A stretch of 64,000 nucleotides of DNA from Chionis minor (lineage: Eukaryota > Chordata > Aves > Charadriiformes > Chionididae), in contig VZSF01010146.1 in assembly GCA_013398295.1 (NCBI GenBank), positions 124,974-188,973 on the forward strand. Direction: 5' to 3'. The position numbers and the translations under genes were made by a program. Below, in pieces: positions 54,262-64,000 of this stretch (positions are counted from its first letter, which is position 1; the number at the start of each line of letters is the position of its first letter). The notes beneath the pieces were generated by a model that had not been told where the DNA came from, did no database searches, and worked only from the letters and a program-made list of their open reading frames with translations.

Positions 54262-55764
54262 TTTTAAACCCCCCCCTACTCTCCCACCCCCCCTTCGAAA
54301 AAGCTCTAAGGCAAAAGAAATCCTTGCTTAGTGCATCCACCAGTAAACAACTTGCTACCCTCATTTCAATCATTTATCTAAGTGAAGTTGGGAACCAACA
54401 CTTGATATCTTCTTTTCCTACTACTTTAAGCACTGTCAGGATGGAAGAAGTCCCCGCTCACTCCAAGCTTGGTGCAGGGAACGGATGCTGCTTTATTACC
54501 GCACTGCAAATCTTGAACTTTTCTGAAAGCGATTTAGCAGGGGAGACTATTAACAATCCCAGTTGCATCTAAATTAAGTTGCAGAAACATACCCTCTAAA
54601 ACTTGAGTCCCAAACCATCACTTAATTAAACCTATGACTCCAAACAGCACTGAGATGACACAACAGTGCTCTTTCGTTCATCTAACTAAGGCTGGATTCA
54701 TAGTCATAATTTAATCAAAAACGCTCCGCCATCTACCAAGTTTGCTATAAACTCAAAGCAGCGTAAATAATTACTTTGGACCTTGCAGTATTGGTTATTT
54801 CAAAGACTTAAAATGCGTAGGCAGAGAGTTGGGAACTCAGCCTCCTGCATTTAGAAGCTTGAGGTTTGTACAGTTGGCCCTACCTCTATAGCTGATTTAC
54901 AGCAACAAATGCACTTCAAGACACGGAGTTGAGTACAAAACAGATGAGACAGACTATCAGCCAACTAGCAAATAGAAAACCAAGTTACATTAGGTTTTCA
55001 AAACAGAAGAAAATGTTTTGAAATGTTAAAATAGGCTTTAAAATTGGAGGGTGGTGCAAGAGATTTTTTTCAAACTTACTTAACTACACAAATCCGCAGC
55101 ACAGAACATTTAAACAGTACAAAGAGCAAAGTCTACTAGTTATATCTGTAAGCACTGGAATGATTTTATACATTTTTTTAAACTGATTCTTCACGACTCA
55201 TTTACGGAAATGGGTCCTGAAGAATAAAACTTATCCATAGGAATCTCAGTTAGTATCCATAGTATCTCAGTTTCTGGACATCAGAAAATCTACGAGAAGA
55301 GACTATCCTTCAACTGGTTCAACCTGAGAAATGTCTCCTTGAACCAAAAAGCAATGTCAACAAATGAAAACAAAGCGAGAGCCAAATAAAATGACATCTG
55401 GGCTTGTTCAAGTTTCCCCCAACATCCTGATGTACCAGGTCTATCCTGAAACCACAGACCAGTTAGGAAGTCAGGGAAGCTGGCAACACAAGCAAAAAGT
55501 CCATGCTTTTTTGATCTTTAATACTTCCATGGAGCTAAAGAGTGTTTTAACCTTTCTTGCACTGTTCAGCAATTCATTCTAAATGTGAATGGAACTATCT
55601 CCTGCTGTATTCACACTCATATTTAAACAAGGAAAAATAGAAATAAAATACTGCCCAGACATTAGAAAAATAAAACAAACCTAGAGGATGATTAATAAAT
55701 AATGCTTAAAATCATTGACGAAAAAGTGTAGCAGTCTGTGAAAAATAAAGTGTTCTGAAAACAA

Positions 55765-55798
<34 letters not shown>
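55765..55798 (+). repeat. Compound microsatellite (TG)8(TA)9
   Basis: Eight TG units run directly into nine TA units with no interruption. Likely polymorphic. Confidence 0.97.
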
Positions 55799-58018
55799 AA
55801 CTTTCTTAAACATCAGGAAGCCCACAAAGCAGGTGAGCAGCTCAGCAACCTCGAAGCTGGCTTCAGTGCAACTCATTCTTTGAATACGAATTAGCAATGG
55901 GTAATCGCAGCATATTTATGAGGCCTTTTGCCTGGTCCTTTTCTCCAGTGAATGCTGTATTATTCATTGCGTGTGCCCTGACCCCAGTGCGCTCCTGTTC
56001 TGACAAATCATACTTGATTAAGACAAATCTTTATTAGTTAGCTAGTCAACTTCCCCATTTATCATTTGCAAATCCCATTCTCCTTTTTGGGTACAGTAAA
56101 AGTAACCGAAACCATTTTTTCTCCATATAAAATGAAATGCTTGTTACAGCCAGTAAGTGCAAACAGAAGCCTAGAACTCAGTAATAGATGATAAAACAAA
56201 GGTTTAACAGGCATAAATTACAAATGTGGCAAAACTCAAACACAATAGCTTACTTGAGATAGGCTGAGGAAACGTTAATTAGCTCTTGCTTTCAACGTTT
56301 CCCATTTCCCACCAACTAAATCTCTCAAAATCTAAATGCCATATAAAAGAACTGTATTGCAAAGTTGGAGGCTAAAAGTACCGAGGTTTAAAAACCAATA
56401 ATAAAGAGATTGCTGAGGAAAGTTACTGTTCAAGGTTTCCACCAAAACCAAAAAAATCTTTTAAAAGTTGATCTATAAAAGGAGGCAAAATGAATTCAAA
56501 ATTATTCATGAAGCTTCAGCTGCCCTTGAAAATGTAATATCTTTCCAAAGAGGTGGCAATTTGGAGAGGGAAAAATTCTTTCAAGACAATGTTAGTTTAT
56601 TCAGAGGGTAATTTACAACTAGAAAACTGTGTGATGTGTAACGCACCCCAGTTTTGTCATGATACTGGCTTTGCTTGCAGAGAAGGATGTTTCCTCTCTC
56701 AGGGCTCTGGAGATCTGAAGCAGCTACTTGGAGACAGAGGGACAAGGAGCAGAGGGAAGGGACGGTCCACGGCTTCTTGGGCTGGCAGCGGTTCAAGTCC
56801 CAGCTCTGCCCCAGAATTTTATTCTGGCCTCTGGAGGGATCGCTGGGAAATGCTGACTAGGCTGTACTTTTGTTTGGTGATGAAGTTTCGAAGTTTGTGT
56901 ATTTTATTACATTTTGAATCTTGCTTTTATACATAACAGTATTTACACCCACCAATTAGAATCTGTGTTCATTTGAAATGCACAGTAATTTAAAAACCTG
57001 CACCTAAAGGACAAAACATCAACATAAACACGTCTGTGCTGCTTACACAGCACGCTTCTTATACACTCCTGTCTTCCTCCACTTCCACCTTGCCTTCTCA
57101 AGCCATTTTTCCTTTGTTTATACTTTTAATTTTTACCCTGCAGGACCAGTGCAGCTATGCATTCTGCTCTTTCTTCACACACATGAGCTAAGTGCTAGTT
57201 ATTTCCATCTGCAATGTTGCCTTCAATCACACACACGGTAATGCTGAGAAAACCACTGCCTCAATAAACCCACAGTAAAGGAACAGAGGGAACAATGAGA
57301 AATACTCCACGGCCTGGCAAATCATCGTTATCAAGAGGTATACTAGAAGGAAAGAATCTAGACTGACTTTAAAATCCAGGCTGAGTTTGCAGACCTATGT
57401 ATATTTAAAAAAAAAAAAGTCTCTGCTCTTGCACTTGTCAAACAAAGATATTTCTTTTGGAAATTGCTGAGATAGAAATAAAGACTTTATCATAATACAT
57501 TTTTTACAGCACGCGGTTAAGGATTGAATTAAGCTCTTCAGATGGTGTTTAAGAGGCAGACTTATGTGGGGCCAAATCGTATGTAAACACGATTTGTTTC
57601 CAAGACATCCCTGCAAGGAAAAATTGTTGCAAAAAGCAATTTTTCAGTAAGTGTCTGAGATGACAAATGCAATTTCTTTTGATAGAGGAACTCAGCAGCA
57701 CTTATGGATGCTTTTGGCATCTCCACATTAGACTACCACTATGTGGTTTAAATGGGGGCAAACCTGGAGACTTCTAAAAACAAACCGCTCCAGAACAGGG
57801 CAGTAGTTGTTGCCTGCATTCTTCCGAAGCAGCTGCCTTCAGTGCTCCAAGCGCCATCCTAGCTGCTGGACATGGTCTTTGAGTCCCCAATGATTTGGGT
57901 CAGGGTTACCAGAGAGACTGCTTTTCTCTGTTGGGTGTCACTTGAATTGCAGTCAGCAGATACACGTGCACTGGAGGTGCCATGAAGAACTGTCGGCAGC
58001 TGAACAGTCTCTGGGAGG

Positions 58019-58053
58019 ATCATACAATCATAGAATGGTTTAGGTTAGAAGGA
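58019..58053 (-). repeat. CR1 LINE 3' terminus, first half of the interrupted host copy (minus)
   Basis: The plus strand reads ATCATACAATCATAGAATGG then TTTAGGTTAGAAGGA, the reverse complement of a CR1 3' end with its terminal octamers. It breaks off where the consensus would continue ...GGGACCTTAAAGA. That continuation is found at 58366, so this copy was split by the insertion at 58054-58365. Confidence 0.88.
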
Positions 58054-58365
58054 GGTTATAGCAAGGTGGGGTCAATCTCTTCGCCCAAGTAACAAGCAAT
58101 AAGACAAGAGGAAATGGCCTCAAGTTACGCCAGGGGAGGTTTAGGTTGGATATTAGGAAAAACTTCTTTGCAGAAAGGGTTATCAAACACTGGGACAGGC
58201 TTCCCAGTGAAGTGGTGGAATCACCATCCCTGGAGGTATTTAAAAGACATGTAGATGTGGTGTTGAGGGACGCGTTTTAGGGGTAGTTTTGGCAGTGTTC
58301 GGTTTATGGTTGGACTCGATGATCTTGAAGGTCTCTTGCAACCTAAGTGATTCTGTGGTTCTGTG
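58054..58365 (+). repeat. CR1 LINE 3' fragment inserted in an older CR1 (plus)
   Basis: A 5'-truncated CR1 of about 312 bp. From about 58086 to the TAG at 58278-58280 it keeps an open reading frame for the C-terminus of the CR1 ORF2 protein (reverse transcriptase side). Recognisable pieces are [27 protein letters not shown] and [14 protein letters not shown] before the stop. The 3' UTR follows with ATGGTTGGACTCGATGATCT and the tail GATTCTGTGGTTCTGTG. The uninterrupted frame suggests it is younger than the copy at 39282-39516. Boundaries are good to a few bases. Confidence 0.92.
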
Positions 58366-58622
58366 ACCTTAAAGACCATCTAGTTCCAACCCCCCTGCCA
58401 TGGGCAGAGACACCTCCCACTGGACTGGGTTGTTCAAAGCGCCATCCAGCCTGGCCTTGAACACTTCCAGGGATGGAGCATCCACAGCTTCCGTGGGCGA
58501 CCTGTTCCCGTGCCTCACCACCCTCATGGTGAAAAATTTCTTCCTGAGATCTAAATCTACACTCTTCCGGTTTGAAGCCATTACCCTTTGTCCTACCACT
58601 ACATGCCCTTGTAAAAAGTCCT
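58366..58622 (-). repeat. CR1 LINE 3' part, second half of the interrupted host copy (minus)
   Basis: Resumes with ACCTTAAAGACCATCTAG then TTCCAACCCCCCTGCCATGG, the reversed CR1 3' UTR, and runs into the coding end of ORF2 on the minus strand. Translated pieces RKKFFTMRVVRHGNR and PSLEVFKARLDGAL are CR1 ORF2 C-terminal signatures. The host copy is therefore at least 290 bp long, 5'-truncated at about 58622. Confidence 0.92.
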
Positions 58623-59101
58623 AGGCTTGGATGACATCTCCCCTCTCTCCTGCTCTGCCAGCTCTCAGACATGTTAGTGTGCAGGACGTGCTGCCAAAGA
58701 CATCAGCTGGTCTGCTGTGGGATGTAATTCACAATTTTGTAGGACTTGCTGGCAGGCCACTTAACATTTATTTGTGTGAAAGTCCTGTATGCTGCAGACA
58801 GAACAGATTAAGTACATTTTTCTTTGCTGTTGCTTTTTCTACATTTCTGGAGTATGCTCAAGTAGCCCTTAGCCCAAAACAGTAGAGAGACGGGTATCTG
58901 GATTTTGTGTGATGCTCAAACTTCAAGAACCCAGGGAGGGCAAGGTGAGATCTGGGAAAAGACCCTGGCCTGCTGGGTTCTCTAGTTAAATGAAAGGCAT
59001 GCCACCTATGGGCAGGTGCCATCCAGCCAACCATCCTCACTGATGTTACATGTCTGCGCCCATGGGCATTTTCACATCTTATTGCTGTTTTGGATGTTAG
59101 T

Positions 59102-59120
59102 AAAAAAAAAAAAAAAAAAA
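59102..59120 (+). repeat. A19 homopolymer
   Basis: Nineteen A bases, with no recognisable retroelement body just upstream. It lies about 480 bp beyond the nested CR1 pair; CR1 elements do not end in poly(A), so it does not belong to them. Confidence 0.92.
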
Positions 59121-59185
59121 TAGATTTTCTGAAATTTCTTCAAGCACTCTTTAATGTTGTAAAACAGGGATTTAAGAGAACACAA

Positions 59186-59260
59186 TTTTATTCCTGGCTC
59201 AGCCACTACTGTACAGCCGGTAAATATTTGTGCCCATTTCCCTGTTTCTAAAATGGGTGT
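59186..59260 (+). repeat. MIR-like ancient SINE remnant
   Basis: The plus strand reads TTTATTCCTGGCTCAGCCAC then TACTGTACAGCC, later CCATTTCCCTGTTTCTAAAA then TGGGTGTG. It corresponds to MIR cccagctctgccacttactagctg...cctcagtttcctcatctgtaaaatgggg. Confidence 0.55.
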
Positions 59261-61399
59261 GAAGGAATCCACATTGGCAGAACACAGTATCTATCCTTAC
59301 AAGGATTGTATTCCTATGAAAGGCATACAAATACTGCACTTAGCTTCTTATATATTAATTTTCATTACAAGGACTAGTTTGAATATAATTTTAATTGAAA
59401 AACAATATTAGAAATTATTTTAAAAATGAAATCTGAAGTGGCACACTCTCAACTACAGGACGTTAAGTTTAATCTCATAAAGGATTTCCAAATTATTTGA
59501 GCACCAAATATAATTATCCCATGATCTACTGAATTGGTAAATTATTGCAGGATGACATTTTAATGCAAACACCCAGTTTACAAACATAACTTTGCTGGAA
59601 ATTCTCAAGAAGTGTTAAACCGATGTCAGTGTCTCAGTAATTTTGCAGTTTAAAAACAGTTAGAAATGTAATGACTACACTGCGCTTGATTAAAGCATTT
59701 ACAGCTCTAATCAAAAACTGACAGCAAGATCAAAGATGTTAACTTAAATCTCTCTTCTAATTATGTTTAAAATGCCACACCTCAGGCCTGTCTCTCCTCT
59801 TCTTTTTCAAACCAAATTCTGCTTAAGAAAGATCTAACACTTCTTAACAGTTCATTATCCAATAAAACTATTCAAAGCTTAAAAGCAATCTACACAATTA
59901 GTCAGGACCTCAGGGAGTCCACCGGTAGTCTTTATTACAGGGCTTCATATTAAAACACCTTAATTATATTTGTCAAATGGATTTCATTAAAACCCATCGT
60001 CACTTTAATTTTCATATTTTGACAGTGCTGGCATAGCATTATTACCACCTGCCAAGCTACGAACTACAACAAAATTATCAAATTCCTTCAAATACTAGGC
60101 AGTTTCTTTTTGTACCTGACCAATGATTTCCCTCTTTTTGGTGAATGCACCATAATTAAGAGGAATAATTAAAATTCCATATCCAAGCAGCACACAGGCA
60201 AGCTAAACGTACAGTGTATCCGTTGCAGGTGTGTAAATAAGAACCTATATGGATACCTGGTTGCCAGGAGCACGTAATACAAAGGTAGGACACATATACT
60301 GAAGTGCTTCTGAATAATAAAGCCAGACATCAAACAGAATGCACTATTATTTAATCAAATGACAACCGTGATGACTTGAAAGGAGAGGACATTTTAACTT
60401 CTACTCATTATACTGTCATTTCGACACAACAGATCTGGGGATTATGACCATATACTGTAACCACAGTTTTATTTTAGATATAATCCACAGAGGTTCCACT
60501 TGACTTTAGATGATCACATTGAAATATAATTAAAACAAAATTGTTCATCCTCCCTACATACAGGTAGTGCCATGACAAAGGCTTCTGATATTTGTGATAC
60601 ATTTCCAATGCAGGACATATCAATTGTTGTTTGGTTTTTTTCTTAAATACCCAATGCCACAGCAACTAACGGCTTTAGATAATTACCAATAATATAAAAA
60701 CTGGATATCAACATCTGTCATGCAATACAATTTGGGCTGTTAACATCATGTGGGATAGAGAAATAAATTATTTCCTCTTTTTTGTTATCTGAAATACTGT
60801 ACGGAAAACTGAAACAAAACAGCAATTTACCATTATTGTGCTCGTATTTACTGAGCTAAATTCAAGCCTGATTAACTCCGTGTTCTTCAGTGAACATGTG
60901 TATGAGATGACTTTGGCCCACAACAGATAAAACAATGGCATGCAGATTGCAATGGGGAAAAGAACAGAGAATTTTCCTTTCTTTCATATAATCATAGCAA
61001 GAAATAAGAAATGAAGAGGTTTCTGCCATATGTCTAACACACTTCACTGCTTTGTACAAAGGTCTCAAGAGTAACGATCTCCGTGTGCTATGAATATTTT
61101 AAGACTTATTAAATGTTCTTGGATTATTGTGGGTAAAACTATGGGATTTTAAAGAACCAGTTTAAATGGCAATTAAATATTTCCTACTTAAGGAAAAAGA
61201 AAAATTTAATAATTTTTTAATGTATTATGAAGGAGGAAAGCCTCAACCTCTTTCAGATCACATCACAAGTTTTAGCAAAGGAATTGCTGAAGACATGCTG
61301 GGTTTTATTTTGTTTCTATTTTATTTCTTTTTATTGCTTTAATTGCTTTCGAATTACAACAAAGTAAAACACAGTACTTACAAGCAAGGGACTATGAGC

Positions 61400-61500
61400 T
61401 GACCACAGATCTCCTGTTAGACTTTTTGATAAGTCATTTTATTTTTTTTTACCTTATTTACTCTATCTGTAAAACGGGGGTAAATAATGTTTCTACTAGA
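61400..61500 (+). repeat. MIR-like ancient SINE remnant
   Basis: Contains GATAAGTCATTTT, then CCTTATTTACTCTATCTGTA and AAACGGGGGTAAATAATG, matching the MIR 3' core cctcatctgtaaaatggggataataat. The middle is interrupted by a T run. Confidence 0.5.
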
Positions 61501-61859
61501 ATTCCACTAAAACAAGGAAGGCCCCACATACTGCTTAGCTTCTGTTGTCAGGACATCTTACAGCAAGTGATCAGAATTTTTTGGTACCTCCCATGCAACT
61601 TCAAACTATCATTTCAACCTTGGGTGCATGTGGGGATTCCTCTGAGAAACCCACCATCCCAACCCAGAGACAATGTAGGAGATAAGAAGCATTTTGAAAA
61701 CAATTCCACCCCGAACCAGAATGTTTGCTTACTCTTACTGACACAGCCAGAGCCAGTTTCCCTGCTTACCACAAGAATGGATGGAGGGATAAGGAAGCTT
61801 CCCAGATGAAGAGCTGGTGGATGATGAAAGCTCACATGTACCTTTGGCACAACTGGTCA

Positions 61860-62700
61860 TGCTTCCCCTCTTGGAATCTCCTCCTCCCTTTGCACCCAGG
61901 ATCCTGCCCTCTCTGTGAGGGCTGTGTAAGGCTCTGGTTTTAGTTCCCTTCCTCCCCCCAGGTCTGCAGTTGATTTACGCCTGGAGAACCTCATGCACAA
62001 ACTCTGCTACTATTTAATAAGTGACAGATTTCCCTTTCTGCTACGCTGCCATTTCCTCTTCCATCTCTCTCATTGCTCAGCCTTCAACTCAAATTCAGCA
62101 CACGCAGAAGTTCCTTGTCCCCCCAACATGTCTCCACTCCGTCTATTCTCACAACATGCAACACGATCATCCTCTTTTCCACCCACCCTCAACATCTTTT
62201 TTTACTCAGCTCTTTTTTCAGTCCTCATTTTTGGGCAAGCTGTCCAATTCTTTCTGCATGACATCAATAGGAAACAGACTGCTCCCATCTATTCACCTTC
62301 CTAAAACTCTCTTCTAGGCTCTCACCCTTTTTTTATATTATCACATCCTTTTCTGTAGCCTTGACAAAAATCTACGTACCACCTACAGTAATGCAGAACA
62401 TGGCTACAAACACCATTTTTTTTAGCATTGTACTAGTCGTCTTTTTCTTTTTATTCATGCCATTGCCTCTTCCCAGTTCAGCACACTAAACAATAGCTGC
62501 ATTTCTTCCATAGCCAATCCCTTCATCGTCTGACTTCTCCCATTTGCTATCAGCGCACTAATTCCTTTCTCAGCTGAGATATCACTCACTTGTTAAATTT
62601 TTACTCAAGCATTTCTGCACCTTCTCCCATGTCCCCATGATTGCGAGGAGCTGAGCATAAACAACTCATCACCTCATCCCGCTCCTGCAATCTCTGCCCT
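61860..62700 (+). other. Pyrimidine-rich segment of unknown origin
   Basis: The plus strand is markedly C+T rich over several hundred bases (many CTTCC, TCTCC and TTTCT runs). Three overlapping plus frames at 61993-62317 exist only because stop codons are rare in such a composition. It may be a decayed old repeat; I cannot assign a family. Confidence 0.45.
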
Positions 62701-63516
62701 GACTCCTCTTGTCCACTGACACACCACGTGAACATCATTTCTTCTGAAGTCCACGGAAATCCCAGCCACGAGCACAAACCTTTGCGTCACACGAATTTCT
62801 GAATGTCTAGTCCCAGAATGGGTAAGTAATAGCACAAAATCTAGCAAGCACACATGGGGATCATCCATGATGGAGGAGGAAGGTACTGTAAGAAACAAGT
62901 TATCAGCACTTGTCTTCACTGTTGCCGTGCAGGTGTGACACAGGGATTTACAACGTACACTGCATTGCTGTCAAACAAACACTATCCCCCACAAGCTATC
63001 AGCAAATAGAATGTAAATCCTGTTGTCAGGAGTGAATAATTTATTAAATTGACACTTACTAATAATTACAGAAAATGTGCCTGTTTTTCACTCTTGACAA
63101 ACAGGAAGCCAGCCATGTTTCCCATTTCAGCTACAATACACAAGGAACAATTCAAAGTGATACTCGTCCCTGGCTGGCACGTATTCTTTATCATTTGAAG
63201 TTTATTTGATACAAATGAGGGTCTACAGAACCCTGCTGACATGAAGTCACAAAGAGCATATACATTTATGAATACTGCATTTACTGCACTTTGTATGCGA
63301 TGTTTGTTAGGTCTGGGTGCTGAAATCACAGCTCTGAATCTATCTTGAAGATGTTAAGGATGCGTTGTGAGCTTTTTCTTTCCCCCCACCATCCCCAAAA
63401 CAAAACAAAGCACCACTACAGCCTCCATAGCTTTAATTATTAAGGTGATATTTTCTGTTTTATCTTAAATCCCATAATGGAAGCAACCAGATTTTTCTCT
63501 CCTCCTTTCTTTTTTT

Positions 63517-63517
63517 N
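63517..63517. other. Ambiguous base (N)
   Basis: A single undetermined base immediately after a T homopolymer, most likely a sequencing or consensus ambiguity rather than biology. Confidence 0.98.
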
Positions 63518-63893
63518 GTATACACTATTGATGTAGGAAGGAAATGTGAAGACAGAACAATCCAGCTGGATTAGACATTTATGAAACCTATTGCCAACAG
63601 TGAGCTGTCAAAGCCAGCAATCAAATGTAACCCCGGCAAAAAAGAATGGAGACTGCTGTGAGGAGATTTGCTTAGAAGAAACTCTCAAATAGTGCTTTTA
63701 TGTCCTGATTCTCCTCCCCTGCACCGGTTTTATACCTGCTTGTTGCCCCTCCTTCCCTGAAGCTACACCTGGTTTACAGTTGTGTAGGAATGTTTTTTCT
63801 ATTCCAGAATTAACTGTTGAATTTCTGCAGTCTCAATGCAGAATGCCTGGACAAATAATTTCAGTTTTCCTTCCGAATCTTCAAATCCAAGAA

Positions 63894-63930
63894 ATTGTGG
63901 AGTTGCTATTAATACAGAGAACTCCACAAT
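63894..63930. repeat. 11-bp perfect inverted repeat with 15-nt loop
   Basis: ATTGTGGAGTT (63894-63904) and AACTCCACAAT (63920-63930) are exact reverse complements and could form a small hairpin on either strand. Confidence 0.85.
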
Positions 63931-64000
63931 ATTCCCAGGAGGAAAAAGTCTTATTACCATTTTTGTCAGGTCACAAACTGACAAAAGAAGGATGTAACTA

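Larger units (their letters stand above)
49066..58018. other. Non-coding intronic DNA, no gene seen
   Basis: AT-rich sequence with a T19 run, a C12 run, a TG/TA microsatellite, a short duplicated block at 52.3-52.7 kb and a pyrimidine-rich stretch at about 53940-54350 that includes three TTCATATCT units (54231-54261). The 143-codon minus frame at 51374-51805 overlaps the C12 run and shows no known domain. Confidence 0.5.
48100..64000 (-). other. VTI1A: VTI1A intron preceding the QIGQ exon (partial, runs off right edge)
   Basis: Ends in the acceptor TTTTTTAATGCAG at 48100. The previous VTI1A exon, expected to encode the LEAGYQIAVETE stretch, was not found up to 64000, so at least 15.9 kb of this intron lies here. 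It contains three MIR-like remnants, the nested CR1 pair, a TG/TA microsatellite, long A and T homopolymers and a local duplication near 52.3-52.7 kb. Confidence 0.75.
58623..64000. other. Non-coding intronic DNA at the right edge, no gene seen
   Basis: AT-rich sequence with two MIR-like remnants, an A19 run, a candidate regulatory patch at 59690-60070 and a long pyrimidine-rich stretch at about 61860-62700. One ambiguous base (N) is at 63517 after a T run. A 61-codon minus frame at 63799-63984 is not part of VTI1A. Confidence 0.5.

Noticed and set aside
54831..54960. Possible further MIR-like remnant
   Set aside because: Only scattered short matches and no ordered core, so not called.
58343..58672. 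109- and 76-codon minus frames
   Set aside because: These are the remains of CR1 ORF2 in an old, interrupted LINE copy, not a host gene; annotated as repeat instead.
1..64000. CRISPR arrays, bacterial operons, prophage, rRNA or tRNA genes
   Set aside because: No regularly spaced repeats, no ribosome-binding-site-led dense coding, and no rRNA or tRNA sequence recognised. The splicing and CR1 content show vertebrate nuclear DNA.

Overview
The window looks like nuclear genomic DNA from a bird. Two kinds of evidence support this: CR1 LINE 3' ends with the avian-style terminal octamer (TTCTATGA/TTCTGTGA type), and two short spliced coding exons whose translation is the vertebrate SNARE VTI1A. The DNA is AT-rich, CpG-poor and gene-poor, with weathered interspersed repeats, as expected of long introns. 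I cannot name the species.

The only protein-coding gene I can support is VTI1A, read on the minus strand (high to low coordinates). Two consecutive internal exons are present: 48029-48099 (71 nt) and 43463-43524 (62 nt), separated by a 4,504-nt intron. Together they encode the C-terminal half of the Qb-SNARE helix, from just after the conserved VETE stretch to the final GMLRR before the membrane anchor. The exon(s) for the N-terminal domain and first half of the SNARE helix should lie beyond position 64000. I did not find the transmembrane terminal exon, so it should lie to the left of position 1. On that reading, 1-43462 is part of the long last intron and 48100-64000 is part of the preceding intron.

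The intronic DNA holds: (i) CR1 copies at 39282-39516 and 58019-58622, the latter a nested pair in which a plus-strand CR1 sits inside the 3' end of a minus-strand CR1; (ii) at least seven MIR-core-like ancient SINE remnants on both strands; (iii) two longer segments resembling other old amniote repeats (about 1500-1870 and 20190-20335); (iv) microsatellites and homopolymers; (v) a few small CpG-rich or homeodomain/TCF-site-rich patches that could be regulatory. The remaining open reading frames are short, overlap one another on both strands and show no recognisable domain; I treat them as chance.

I saw no CRISPR array, operon, prophage, rRNA, tRNA or other evidence of an undescribed system. 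The most interesting points are details: the nested CR1 pair, an in-frame stop embedded in the VTI1A penultimate splice donor, the aspartate at the SNARE zero-layer position, and a local duplication/inverted repeat near 52.3-52.7 kb.
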